Assembly: GCA_905221605.1 (NCBI GenBank)
Contig: CAJNDS010000446.1
Coordinates: 379,743-443,742, forward strand
Source: Symbiodinium natans
Lineage: Eukaryota; Sar; Dinophyceae; Suessiales; Symbiodiniaceae
Length of the DNA: 64,000 nt
Reading direction: 5' to 3'
Shown: positions 1 through 10,100 of the stretch, piece by piece
Layout: each line of letters begins with the position of its first letter
Numbering within the stretch: position 1 is the first letter of the stretch
Translations under genes and position numbers: made by a program
The notes under the pieces: model-generated
Told to the model about the DNA's origin: nothing
The model's database searches: none
The model's input: the letters and a program-made list of their open reading frames with translations, nothing else

Positions 1-128
1 AACCCTAAACCCTAAACCCCAAACCCTAAACCTAAACCCTAAACCCTATAACCCTAAACCCTAAACCCTATAACCCTAAACCCTAAACCCTAAACCCTAA
101 ACCCCAAACCCTAAACCCTAAACCCGAA
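1..128. repeat. Degenerate CCCTAAA array at window edge
   Basis: About 17 copies of CCCTAAA with point and length variants (CCCCAAA, CCCTATAA, CCTAAA). The C-rich strand reading 5' to 3' from the left edge is the orientation of a left chromosome end, so this could be a telomere-proximal remnant. Longer and purer arrays occur inside the window, so it may equally be another interstitial tract. Confidence 0.9.
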
Positions 129-929
129 CAGAAGGTTGAGGCTTTAGGGAGTTAACGGGTGGAAGAAGTTGAAGAGGCTTTGAGGCTTGGAGGGAGTGAG
201 GACGGGGAGCAGGGTCGCTTGCTTTGCTTTTCTGACCAAGCCCTAAGCAAAAGAAACCTTTCAAACCTAACAAGATGAGACCCAGTACCCAAAGTGCTTT
301 CAACTCTACTGATTTACGATCCCATGTAAAGATGGCGGTCTCCGGAAATTGATTGGGGATCCCCTGTCGAGGTTCTGCAGGGGTATACAGCAGGACCCTA
401 GTTTGGGACACCCCCATAGCGGACTTAGGCCAATGCGCAGCGGTAGCGAAGTTGCTAGCATTTTCGGCTTACGGTTGGCGGTTTGGGGTTTAGGGTTCAG
501 GATTTCCGGACTTCTCTGAAGGTTTAGGGTTTGGGATGTAGGAAACGAGCAGTTGAAACAATCCTTGCAACCGTGAATGAGCAACCTAAGCCCCCAAAGA
601 AGTACAGGCCCTCAACCCGAAAATGAGCCCTAAACCCCTGAACCATAAAAATCCTACAACAAAAAGCCCTAAGAACCCCTATACCCCTAAAACCCCAAAA
701 ACCCTAAACCTTCAAACCCTTTAACCTCAAAGGTTTCGAGGCCTCAGGCCCCGACTAAGCCGGCCAACAGACGCCTGGACACTCTAAAGGAGACCCTGAC
801 CAAAAAAAGTTCGGAATAACTAATGGTATTCCCATATGGTCCCTTTAGGAAAATACTATAGAAACCCCCTCCCCCCCCCCCCCTCAAAAAAAAAACAAAA
901 AAAAACTATTCTAATTCTTACGGCCCCTT
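129..929. other. Stretch without a recognised gene
   Basis: Mixed unique sequence with scattered degenerate telomere-type motifs (for example around 480-540 and 660-730), a C-run followed by an A-run at 867-906, and no convincing exon on either strand. The open frames here overlap repeat-derived sequence and show no domain. Confidence 0.5.
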
Positions 930-1005
930 TGCTAAGCGAGTTGCGGCCAGGGACTTGCATGAATCCGACCCCAGGCCAGGGCCAGCTGCAGGAGGGATTT
1001 AGGGG
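930..1005 (+). CDS. Possible small exon, unknown product
   Basis: An open + strand stretch reading SELRPGTCMNPTPGQ, between a poly-A/C tract and a TTTAGGG-type remnant. It lies on the same strand as all better exons. There is no domain and the splice sites were not resolved, so it could be chance. Confidence 0.2.
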
Positions 1006-1144
1006 TGTGGGGTTTTAGGGGCTTAGGGTGTAAGGGTCCAGTGTCTAACGCTACCCCTTTTGGTAGTATAGGGTGCTTCCCCTTTTGGTAGTATAGGGTG
1101 CTTCGGGTGTTCCCTTTTTTTTTTGGAAGGGGGGGGGGGGGGGG

Positions 1145-1245
1145 TTGCATGTTGAGCTGCAGGTCTGCAGCACACAGAGTGCAGGTCGCTTGGGATGCTT
1201 CAAGGCTCATGACTTCCTGTCTCCAAAGACCCTGAACTACACCCC
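1145..1245 (+). CDS. Possible small exon, unknown product
   Basis: An open stretch reading VELQVCSTQSAGRLGCFKAH and then DFLSPKTLNY, directly after a G-run. Composition differs from the surrounding repeats. No family was recognised. Confidence 0.25.
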
Positions 1246-1526
1246 TGGACCCCCAGCTCAAGCACAGTCACGGCAACAGTGGCTGCTATTCTTCTTTTAT
1301 TGGTATGACTGCTATTCTCTTATTCGCACTATGATTCGACTAATGTTTATGTTATCATGACTAGCAGTATACTTGCTATCGTTGTGGCTACGTACTTCTG
1401 CGGATCAGTTCGGCGCCAAACCCGAGGCCCGAGACCCTAAACCCCTCAAACCCTCAGCCGTTTCCCGAAGCCCCTCAGCTCGATACCTTCAACCATAAGC
1501 CCTGAATCCTAAACGCTGAGACCCTT

Positions 1527-1680
1527 TAGGGTTTAGGGTTTAGGGTTTAGGGTTTAGGGTTAGGGTTTTGGGGTTTAGGGTTTAGGGTTTAGGGTTTAGG
1601 GTTTAGGGTTTAGGGATCCCCAAAACCCTAAACCCTAAGCCCTAAGCCCTAAACCCTAAACCTTATAAATCCTAAACCCT
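1527..1680. repeat. Telomere-type tract with strand switch
   Basis: About 12 TTTAGGG units, then at about 1617 a switch to CCCTAAA units. G-rich is followed by C-rich on the same strand, so the tract is a large near-palindrome. It ends immediately before the exon at 1688. Confidence 0.9.
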
Positions 1681-1687
1681 AAACCCA

Positions 1688-1770
1688 GAAACGAGGCACT
1701 GCCTTGCGTTCGACTCCGCCAAGCGCGACGGCGTTCTCAGCGATGGCTTCGAAGGCCAGAAGATTTGGTG
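1688..1770 (+). CDS. Putative exon of unrecognised 5' gene
   Basis: Open frame reading HCLAFDSAKRDGVLSDGF then EGQKIW. A CAG-like acceptor follows the CCCTAAA tract and GGTGAGA follows as a donor-like site. The reading is protein-like (mixed charged and hydrophobic residues), unlike the flanking repeats. No domain is recognised. Confidence 0.35.
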
Positions 1771-2139
1771 AGATACATACCTAGCACAATGACAAACTAG
1801 TACGTTTAATAATGACAAAGTAATACCCGTAATGATATAGAAGTAAGAGGCTTCAGAACAACAAAAAAGGCTTGATAAGAATTTTTGAGTCATGACCATA
1901 GCTGTTACCAAGCCTGTTTTCGGCGCAGATTTGCTTTTGCGGTTGGGGGCTTAGGCCGTAGCGGTTAGGGTTTGGGTTTTAGGGTTTACCGTAACCCTAA
2001 ACCCTAAACCCTAAAGCCTAAATTTTACACGCAACTCCACTCAAAGGTTCTAGCGCCCCCGACGTCTTGTGTTCAGGGGTTTAGGGTGTAGGGCTCAGAT
2101 GATTTTGTTTAGGCAAAATCTCCAGAACCCTGCAGAGAA

Positions 2140-2222
2140 AGCCCTTCAGCCAATAAACCCTAAACCCTAGACCCCAGACCCTAAACCCTAAACCCTAAAC
2201 CCTAAACCCTAAACCCTAACCC
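2140..2222. repeat. CCCTAAA tract
   Basis: About 10 CCCTAAA units with a CCCTAGA variant, ending just before the GC-rich candidate exon at 2247. Confidence 0.9.
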
Positions 2223-2246
2223 CTTTCGAGACCCGAAAACCCGAAG

Positions 2247-2318
2247 CCCCGGCCATCAGCTATCGCCGGCGCGACCTTCGACCCTCGTCCCGCCGCCGAA
2301 GTCTTGCAGCGCCAGGGA
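2247..2318 (+). CDS. Putative exon, unknown product
   Basis: GC-rich island between telomere-type tracts. The best frame reads SAIAGATFDPRPAAEVLQRQ. A second frame is also open, so the frame is uncertain. Compositional contrast with the flanks is the main support. Confidence 0.3.
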
Positions 2319-2319
2319 G

Positions 2320-2720
2320 GGGGGAGCTTTAAGGGTTTTAGATTTAGGGTTTGGGATTTAGGTTTAGGGTTTGGGGTTTATGGTTTGGGGTTTGGGGTTT
2401 AGGGTTTGGAGTTTTAGGGTTTCGGGTTTTAGACTTATAGGGTTTTTGTTGGGGGCTGTAGTGGCTTTGGGTGTTTGAGGGGTGTAGGCTTAAGGGGTTT
2501 AGAGTCTAAGGTTTAGCATTCCAGGCTTACGCCCTAGGATTTCCCCGATAGAGGGCACAGGCTTTGGGGCTTCGGCGGTTTGGGGTTTACGTTGTAGGGT
2601 GTTTAGAGGTTACCCTAAACCCTAAACCCTAAACGCCCTAAACGCCCTAAACCCTTAACCCTAAACCCTAAACCCTAAACCATAAACCCTAAACCCTAAA
2701 CCCCAACCCTAAACCCTAAA
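2320..2720. repeat. Degenerate TTTAGGG region, then CCCTAAA tract
   Basis: G-rich degenerate units (TTTGGGG, TTTAGGG, TTTTGGG) to about 2610, then a switch to C-rich units including CGCCCTAAA variants. No gene seen. Confidence 0.8.
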
Positions 2721-2766
2721 TCAACCCTTCAGTTCAGTTGGGGATCGTTGTTTTTTCTAAGCCATT

Positions 2767-2853
2767 TCTCTGCAAAGAGCACCACCTTTTGCTGGCCCCG
2801 CCGGCGTGGGTTTCAGGGGAGCCAGGGCCCGAGTTGCAGCCTGACGACGAACC
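2767..2853 (+). CDS. Putative exon, unknown product
   Basis: Open frame reading LCKEHHLLLAPPAWVSGEP then GPELQPDDEP, followed by a consensus-like donor GTAAGC at 2854. The frame would stop two bases into the intron, so the donor is needed to continue. Same strand as neighbours. No family recognised. Confidence 0.45.
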
Positions 2854-3057
2854 GTAAGCACCAAGCACGTGCAGCGTTGCGTTGAGGATTTAGGGTTTAG
2901 GGTTTAGGGTTTAGGGTTTAGGGTTCAGGGTTCAGGGAGGGTTTAGGGTTCAGGGTTTAGGGTTTAGGGTTGTTCAATATTCCCTTCTGTGATATACGGA
3001 AACATTTCAGTTTTGTGGGGGGAGAGGACATTTTTTGGGAGGAGGGGCCTGCCTTGT

Positions 3058-3123
3058 GCCAGAATGGAGAGATGATGCAGACCTTCTTGAGAAGGTTTGG
3101 GAGGACCCGAAAGCTTCGCGACT
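3058..3123 (+). CDS. Putative exon, unknown product
   Basis: Open frame reading PEWRDDADLLEKVWEDPKAS, acidic and helical in character, again followed by GTAAGC. It shares the donor motif with the exon at 2767, which supports one gene. A second frame is open, so the frame is an inference from residue composition. Confidence 0.45.
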
Positions 3124-3137
3124 GTAAGCTCGAAGTC

Positions 3138-3580
3138 TAAGCCCTAAACCCTAACCCTAAACCCTATATAAGCCCCTAAACCCATAAACCCCAAACCCCC
3201 AAAGCCCCAAAACCCCTAAACCCTAAACCCCTAAACCCCTAAACCCCTAAACCCCTAAACCCCTAAACCCCTAAACCCCTAAACCCCTAAACCCCTAAAC
3301 CCCTAAACCCCAAGTCCTAGCCCGGACCAGGACCTCAAAATTAAACCCCCCCCCCCGATACGTGGCTCCTAAACCCTAAACACTATACCCAAGACCAGTG
3401 GCTCCTGAACTCCAAAACTTCCAAAGACCCTAAACCCTAAACCCTAAACCCTAAACCCTAAACCCTAAACCCTAAACCCTAAACCCTAAACCCTAAACCC
3501 TAAACCCTAAACCCTAAACCCTAAACCCTAAAACCCTAAACCCTAAACCCTAAACCCTAAAACCCTAAACCCCCCCCAAG
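3138..3580. repeat. Long CCCTAAA/CCCCTAAA arrays
   Basis: Two subarrays: an 8-bp CCCCTAAA variant (about 3200-3310) and the 7-bp CCCTAAA form (about 3428-3570). They are separated by a short C-run and unique sequence. Homogeneous variant subarrays suggest local expansion after seeding. Confidence 0.95.
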
Positions 3581-3840
3581 CCCAGGGTTGACTGCAGTGC
3601 AGAATCCCCATTATGCCGTGTAGGGGGATTTAGGGTTTAGGGTTTAGGGTTTAGGGTTTAGGGTTTAGGGTTATGAGCAAATCAATAAGCCTTATCGGAG
3701 AATGGTGATTACAAGTTTGCAGAAGGTGCTCGTTCGGGCCCACGGTTTGAGCGGGTGTGTTCAACACTGAACCCTGAAACCCAAACCCTAAACCCTCAAC
3801 CATCTAGCTTCTTGCTGGCAGCAAGTCTCGGATCTCGCAG

Positions 3841-3932
3841 GATGACTTCTGCGTCTCGCAGTTCAACACCTCCCTCATGCTCCTTGGCTGCAGGGCTTCC
3901 CACAGCGCACGAATCGCCGCCAACTTACCTGC
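3841..3932 (+). CDS. Putative exon, unknown product
   Basis: CAG acceptor at 3838-3840, then an open frame reading DDFCVSQFNTSLMLLGCRAS and HSARIAANLPAE before an in-frame stop. Strongly protein-like. No family recognised. Probably part of the same gene as the exons at 2767, 3058, 4104 and 5247. Confidence 0.5.
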
Positions 3933-4103
3933 TGAGTAGATGACTTGCAACCTTCTTGGTAGGAAAAGTAGCTCAACTGCCCAGAAACTGACCTAAGCCC
4001 CAAACCCTTTGCATCCAAAGCCCTAAGAAAACTCAGCCCTTAAGCCCCGGCCTGAAACCCTCAGACCCCACGCCGACGATGGCAAGCCCTCAACCGAACC
4101 CAG

Positions 4104-4205
4104 CCAAGGCTCTTCCCCACGCCGGTGAACAACACCTTTGCCGCCCTCTCAGGGGCATCTCTCGTGCGCCTTATGGAAGAAGGTGCCCGGAAGCCCTACG
4201 AAAAA
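4104..4205 (+). CDS. Putative exon, unknown product
   Basis: Open frame reading PRLFPTPVNNTFAALSGAS, then LVRLMEEGARKPYEK, bounded by CCAG before and GTCGAA after. Good amphipathic character, no recognised domain. Confidence 0.5.
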
Positions 4206-4439
4206 GTCGAACACTCAGCCCTAAATCCGCAAGGGCCTGAACCCTGAGCTCCTAAACTCAAGGCCTTTAAGCCCTAAATCCCTAAACCCTCTCCTAAGCC
4301 CTGCTGAAAGACGCTTAGGCGACGCTTAGGTAGCCTACAAACTTACAGGCTGGAAGCCTAGAACGGGGTTCAGAAGCACCGCTCACGAAAGCAAGTCGGA
4401 TGTTTTCTAGGACCCAGAGTAGGCCCTGAGTCCCTTTCT

Positions 4440-5240
4440 TTTGGGTTTAGGGTTTAGGGTTTAGGGTTTAGAGTTTAGGGTTTAGGGTTTAGGGTTTCGG
4501 GTTTTAGGGTTTTAGGGTTTTAGGGTTTAGAACACAAAACCCTAAAACATTTTCATTCCCAGGAACCTCCAACCCTCAACCCCTAATGTTTCTAAGCCTA
4601 AACCCTAGGGCTTAGGAACCCTTCGCAGGACATAGAGTTCAGGGTAGGTAGCTTCCTGCTTCCCTAGTTCTCTTGGAGTGGAGAGAGGGGTGAGCGCCAG
4701 AAATGACTTGAGCGAACGAGGGCGAGAGAAGTTATACCCAGAGCCCTAAACCCTAAGCCCTACGCCTTAAGCCCGAAGCCCTAACCCTAAACCCTAAACC
4801 CTAAACCCTAAACCTTAAACCCTAAACCCTAAACCCTAAACCCTAAACCCTAAACCCTATAGGTTGGGGGATTCGGCTCAAAGGAGTGCGGGACTTCATG
4901 GCCTTTCTGCCCGAAGGTTTAGGGTTTAGGGTTTGGGGTTTGGGGTTTAGGGTTTAGGGTTTAGGGTTTAGGGTTTAGGGTTTAGGGTTTAGGGTTTAGG
5001 GTTTAGGGTTTAGGCCCCCTGCGAGATGCTTGTAGGGCCTGCGAAACCCAGAGCCCTAAACCCTCAATCCTAACCACCCTTTTGGGGTTTAGGGTCTAGG
5101 GTATAGGGTTTAGGGTTTAGGTTTAGGGTTTAGGGTTTAAGGTTTAGGTTTAGGGCTTAAGGTTAAGGTTTAGGGTTTAGGGTTTAGGGTTTAGGGTTTA
5201 GGGTTTAGGGTTTAGGGTTTAGGGTTTAGGGTTTAGGCCT
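4440..5240. repeat. Blocks of telomere-type repeats
   Basis: G-rich tract at 4440-4530, C-rich tract at about 4775-4860, and G-rich tracts at about 4916-5014 and 5080-5236, separated by 50-250 bp of mostly unique sequence. The last ends at the exon at 5247. Frequent orientation switches. Confidence 0.9.
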
Positions 5241-5246
5241 TCACAC

Positions 5247-5352
5247 GAAAGCCGACACCCACCGGAACATCACCTGAGATCACCGGCTGGCGCTACGACT
5301 CCAAACGCCGCAACACCGGTAACATCCAGATCGCCGGCAATGAGGCCTTGGC
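5247..5352 (+). CDS. Putative exon, unknown product
   Basis: Open frame reading RKPTPTGTSPEITGWRYDSK, then RRNTGNIQIAGNEALAEG, sandwiched between two G-rich telomere-type tracts. Clearly different codon-like composition from both flanks. No family recognised. Confidence 0.45.
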
Positions 5353-5354
5353 TG

Positions 5355-5830
5355 AGGGTTTAGGGTTTTGGGGGTTTTGGGGTTAAGGGGTTTTAGGGCT
5401 GTTGTTGGGTTTTGGGTTTTGGGGTTTAGGGTTTAGGGTTCTTGGGTTTTTGGGTTTAGGCTTTAGGGGTAAACTTGGGGGTTTGAGGGGTTTGGGGTTT
5501 GGGGGTTTGGAGTTTTAGGGTTTTGGGTTTTGGGGTTTAGGGTTCTGCGGTTTAGGGTTTTGGGTTCTTGGGGTTTTGGGGTTTAGGGTTTAGGGGGTTT
5601 GGGGTTTTAGGTTTTTTGGTTTTGGGTTTTGGTTTTTAAGGTGTCGGGTTTTGGGGTTTCGGATTTTTGGGGGCTTTTGGGTTTAGGGTTTTGGGGTTTA
5701 GGATTTAGGGTTTTGCGATTTTAGGTTGTCGGGTTTAGGCGTTTGGGGTTTTAGGCTCAGGGTTTGAAGGTTTTAGTATTCACGGCTTCAGCTTTTTTTA
5801 GGGTTCGGGGTTTAGGCGTTAGGGCTTGCA
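5355..5830. repeat. Degenerate G-rich telomere-derived region
   Basis: Roughly 475 bp of decayed TTTAGGG (TTTTGGG, TTTGGGG, TTTCGGG). The variation suggests an older tract than the pure ones nearby. Nothing else seen. Confidence 0.8.
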
Positions 5831-5886
5831 CCTTGTGTGCTTAAGGGCGGGGACCTAGTGGGTGCTTAAAATTCCTGGTAGCTGAG

Positions 5887-5994
5887 TATACTTACTTAGC
5901 CAGTAGTTGAACTTTAAGCTTTTTGTGTCCTTATTTAGTAGGAGTAGTAAAGTTTAACCTTTTTATTGCCTTGGTTATTGGCGAAGTAAGTATA
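5887..5994. mobile_element. Short inverted-repeat (MITE-like) element
   Basis: Starts TATACTTACTTAGCCA; the reverse complement of its right end is TATACTTACTTCGCCA. Total about 108 bp, AT-rich, no coding capacity. It lies directly upstream of the open frame beginning at 5999. Confidence 0.6.
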
Positions 5995-5998
5995 TGGG

Positions 5999-6157
5999 AT
6001 GCTTTGCCATTTGGGTTTGCTACGAAATCTTGCCGCCACGCTTAAGGCTGAAGTGTTGCCGCGCATGGTCTCTTCATACGACATGAGGGTCCTTTCGCTG
6101 TATACCAGATTCAGACGGGCCTATATCACAATATCGGAAACCATACAAGGACTGTAG
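5999..6157 (+). CDS. Small ORF or exon, unknown product
   Basis: ATG at 5999, stop TAG at 6155, 52 codons. Reads AATLKAEVLPRMVSSYDMR, then VLSLYTRFRRAYITISE: basic and protein-like, with no telomere motif inside. It may be an internal or terminal exon of the upstream gene rather than a start exon. No domain recognised. Confidence 0.4.
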   Translation: MLCHLGLLRNLAATLKAEVLPRMVSSYDMRVLSLYTRFRRAYITISETIQGL

Positions 6158-6880
6158 GGTTCAGGTGTAGGGCTTGCAGCCGACACCCTAAACCCCAAAC
6201 CCCAAACCCCTAAAACTCCAAGCTCCTAACTCCTGAACCCAAGCCCGAACCTCTAAAGCACCAAGGACTTGTGAATCCCTGAACGCCAAAAATCGCGGGA
6301 CCTAGGGTTAGGTTCAACATGTTTGAGAATATTAGCTTTATGGTTGCAGCTATCTGTTCAAGGAGATTGTGAATTGTATGGTTTTTTGTTGTTTGGTGGC
6401 GATGGTTTGTTTCAGCAAATCCTCGAAAATCCCACACCCCGGCTGGCAATTTGGGTGTGGGTTTAGTTTGTTTTAGGGTTTCGGGGGTTAGGGTTAGGGT
6501 GCAGGGTTTAGGGAGTCTAGGGTTTAGGGAGTGTCGCGTTTAGGGTTTCGAGTTGTTGGTTTCGGGCTTTGGGATTGAAAGGCCCGAAGCCCTGCACAGC
6601 TGAAGCCCTCGGCTGCAGTGCCTGGGATCTCGCACTCGGTCGCCGCTGGCTCCCAGTGGGGTTAAGGGGCTTGGGGTTTCGGAAGTTCGGCATGTTGTTC
6701 TTATTTTTTTATTTGTACTTTTTTTGGGGAGGGGGGAGGTTTCCTTCCAGTAGAGTCGCAAGGGCCCTGGAATGGGCTAGAAGTGCATGCTTATAGGGTC
6801 GTAAGTTCTTAGGAATCCTTAGCTGCCTTAGCTATCTAGTTGGCGGAAGCAATAACTCACATGGCTTTATAATCCAATAT
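6158..6880. other. Stretch without a recognised gene
   Basis: Degenerate telomere-type motifs (6185-6240, 6465-6560), AT-rich unique sequence and a T-run/G-run at 6709-6740. Open frames exist on both strands (6210-6449 minus, 6569-6796 plus), but none shows a domain or convincing splice sites. Confidence 0.4.
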
Positions 6881-6881
6881 T

Positions 6882-6982
6882 GGGATGTTCCCCCTTATAC
6901 TAACCGTCCTTGATAGGGATTATGACACCCCCCACTATCATCCCATTAAGGGCTGTTAGTATACGGGGGAACATCCCAAATT
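6882..6982. mobile_element. M2 MITE-like element
   Basis: Near-perfect terminal inverted repeat: left end GGGATGTTCCCCCTTATACT, right end the reverse complement with one or two mismatches. About 100 bp, no coding capacity. Same family at 15847, 26691, 42727, 50437 and 63646. It lies just upstream of the ankyrin gene. Confidence 0.8.
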
Positions 6983-7050
6983 CAATATATGGTAAGTGGC
7001 CCTTCCAGAGAGCCTTTGGGGATTTTATTTTCACAATTTTCGCGGGGGAC

Positions 7051-7137
7051 ATGAAGCGTGCGCTTTCTCCCGGTGACACCTCGGACGGGATCCTGAGCGT
7101 GTGGAAAGCTTCAGGGGAGAAGCTCACCGCCATCCTC
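7051..7137 (+). CDS. Ankyrin gene exon 1 (start)
   Basis: ATG at 7051. Ends ...EKLTAIL before donor GTACCT at 7138. In phase 0 with exon 2 (acceptor ACAG at 7261-7264), which gives the continuous segment KLTAILDLGDVKMLKRDL. A canonical GT-AG intron containing a short TTTAGGG tract separates them. Confidence 0.8.
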
Positions 7138-10100
7138 GTACCTTAGGGATACTTGGAAATTGATTTTTTTTTCTATTTTTAGGGTTTAGGGTTTAGGGTT
7201 TAGGGTTTACCGAAGAAACAGCTAGAACATCTTTGGTAGGTTTCCAAGTTCAGAATAGGTACAGGATCTTGGGGACGTCAAGATGTTGAAGCGAGACTTG
7301 GGCAGGCTTTGTGGCCTGTCACGATTTAGACAAAGGCTCCTTTGCGACGGCCAAGCCTTACCGGATGACGCAGAACCTAGCTCCTAGGTAAGCCCTTGGG
7401 CCATTTTGTATTTTCCCTTATTGGGTTGAAGAGGATCATATTCCTAAACCCTAAACCCTAAACCCTAAACCCTAAACCCTAAACCCTAAACCCTAAACCC
7501 TAAACCCTAAACCGGTTTCGAGGGCCATCCTAGGCTCATGTTCGGACGTTCAGCTCGTGCTGCTGCAACTCTGCGCCCCGGACCCTACCGAGACCTACCG
7601 CCTGATCACCTACGCTGCAGCGGGTGCAACATCCGAAGTTGAGGAGGGGGGGGGGGGGTCCCTAAACCCTAAATCCTAAACCCGAAACCCTAAACCCTAA
7701 ACCCTAAACCCTAAACCTAAACCCTGAACCCTTTTTTGGGGGTCCCTTTAAAGGGGGATTCTATTCTACTTGGGGTACAACAGGGGTACCCCCCCCATTT
7801 TGGGAAATTCCCAGGAGATGCTACAGAGGCCCATGGACCCTAACGGGAGCACCAATGGCCGGAGTGCTCTTCTCGCAGCCTGTCACTTCGTAGCTTACTG
7901 AGTGCACTTTACACTTTTTGGGATACTAGAATCCCCTATAGAACTGAAAGTGCACACTTCTTGGGGGTCTTATGAACTCTAAACCCTAAACCCTAAACCC
8001 CAAAACATGAACTCAGCAACGAAGGTCAGGGAGGGTATCCGGACATTGTGGAGATGCTTCTCGAAGCTGCAGCGGACCCGAACCTTAGTAGCTGAATGGG
8101 TGCACGTTACGCACTTTTTTTGGGATACAGCAATTTCCCTATGGAACTGAAAGTGTACACTTTTAGGGTTTAGGGTTTAGGGTTTAGCGTTTAGGGTTTA
8201 GGGTTTAGGGTTTAGGAATTCAGCAACTAAGGAACGTTGCTGGCCACTTGGGCATCACCCCCCTCATCTCGGCAGCGGGCCAGGGCCATCGGGAAATCGC
8301 TCGCGCTTTGCTGGAGGCCAGGGAGCCCTAAACCCTAAAGCCTAAGCCCTAAACCCTAAAATCCCAAACCCCTAAACCCTAAACCCCTAACCCCTAAACC
8401 CTGAGCCCTAAACCCCTAAACTCTAAACCCCTAAACCCCTAAACTCTAGACCCTAAACCCTAAACCGGAGGCCAGGGCAAACAAGGACGCCGCAGCCTTC
8501 GATGGTGGCACGGCTCTTCTCAGGTCCTCTGCCAACGAGCATTCGGAGGTCGCGCGCCTGCTTGTAGAGGCCAGGGAACCCTAAACCCTAAACCCTAAAC
8601 CCTAAACCCTAAACCCTAAACCCTAAACCCTAAACCCTAAACCCTAAACCCTAAACCCTAAACCGGAGGCCAGTGCGGACAAGAACATGGCAGCCCAGCA
8701 ACGCACGCAGTGTTTTTTTTTTTTGACTCTTCCTGGGTTCGGGGTTGTAGCCAACGATCAACAATGGACACCCCTATATCCCCCTGGGGAAATATTTTTT
8801 ATTTTTGTTTATATAAAACCCAAGAGGATATTTAAAGTACGATGTTTGTTGAGGTTCTAAGGGGAGTATAGACCCTGAATCCGAAACCCCAAGCCCTTAA
8901 CTGCATGGATCATTCTCTAAGTTAGGGTTTGTTTTCGGGGGCTCCTGTTTATATGGTGCCGCAATATGTATATATGTATATATATATATAGGGACCTAAA
9001 CAGGGAACCTAATGTAGAGAAGTACGCATATTATGATATGGTTGTTGGGTTACCCAGGCGGATGTGGAGGGCAAGACAGCTTTGATTGAAGCTTCCCGAA
9101 GGGGCCACTTGGGCATTGCGCAGTTGCTGACCGATTCCATGGCAGACCTGAACCTGGCAGATCGGATCCTTGCTTGAAGTAGGGTTTAGGGTTTAGGGTT
9201 TAGGGTTTAGGGTTTAGGGTTTAGGGTGAGTGTAGGTGTTTTCCTAAGGGCCTATGCTGAGCTACATTGACTGCCATTTTAAGAGCCAGGCGTTGAACGA
9301 TCAACTTGTTGTGCTTCCTTCTTTTGGAGTCTCTTTACTATGTAAACTGTAAACCCAAAACCCTAAAGCCCTAAAGCCTAAACACCAGTGAACTGATGCA
9401 CCCCAGACCTGCCAAAGCACGATGACTTGCAGGTTCAGCTGTAAGTAAATTATGGCAACTGTATTTCTAAATCCTATTTCGGCCACTTCTAACCTTATGA
9501 CGTCCAGCTGTGCACCGGGCAGACATATCTGAAAATGCAGTTATGCAGGAATAAGGTAGGTCAAAAATGCAGATCTCGACCTTCTCCATCGCAACAATGA
9601 GGGAAAAATGCAGACCCATTTCTCCTCCATTTTTTGGTTTCTGTATATAAAAGGCTGCATGACGGCTCCTACTTTTGTGTACGATATACACACATTTCAT
9701 ACATGCTCGGGAAAATCCCCGTCTATTTGTTCGAGAGTCCCCGACACCGGAATTTATGGACGAGTCGCCTGCTGCCATAAATAGCTGCAGCCCCCGAAAT
9801 ATGCAACCCCCTTCCCCGTCCGCCTGTTGCTACTTAGGGGTGGGGGGCGGGGGCCATGCAACCCCACGAGCATCTATCCTGGCCCCGGCATCCCAACCCT
9901 CATTTTACCTTCATTCCTGCGGTGAGGCCCAGGCCAGCCTCCATTTTTCCGGCATTCCTGAAAAACGGCTACCTCCATTTTTCCTCCATTTTTCCTCCAT
10001 TTTCCTTGCAAAAATGGAGGAAAAATGGAGGAACAATGGAGGAAAAATGGAGGCAACATGGGGGCTGCCAGGAACCTCATTCCAGAATGGAGGCAGAATG

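Noticed and set aside
1-128. True chromosome-end telomere
   Set aside because: Orientation fits, but the array is short and degenerate compared with internal arrays, and the window edge may be an arbitrary cut. Kept only as a possibility.
8313-8673. Simple exon duplication as the only explanation for GAGGCCAG at both intron ends
   Set aside because: Ankyrin exons 6-8 are homologous, so this could explain that pair. It cannot explain the non-homologous cases at 12340, 36349, 37786, 53767 and 62609, so it is not preferred overall.
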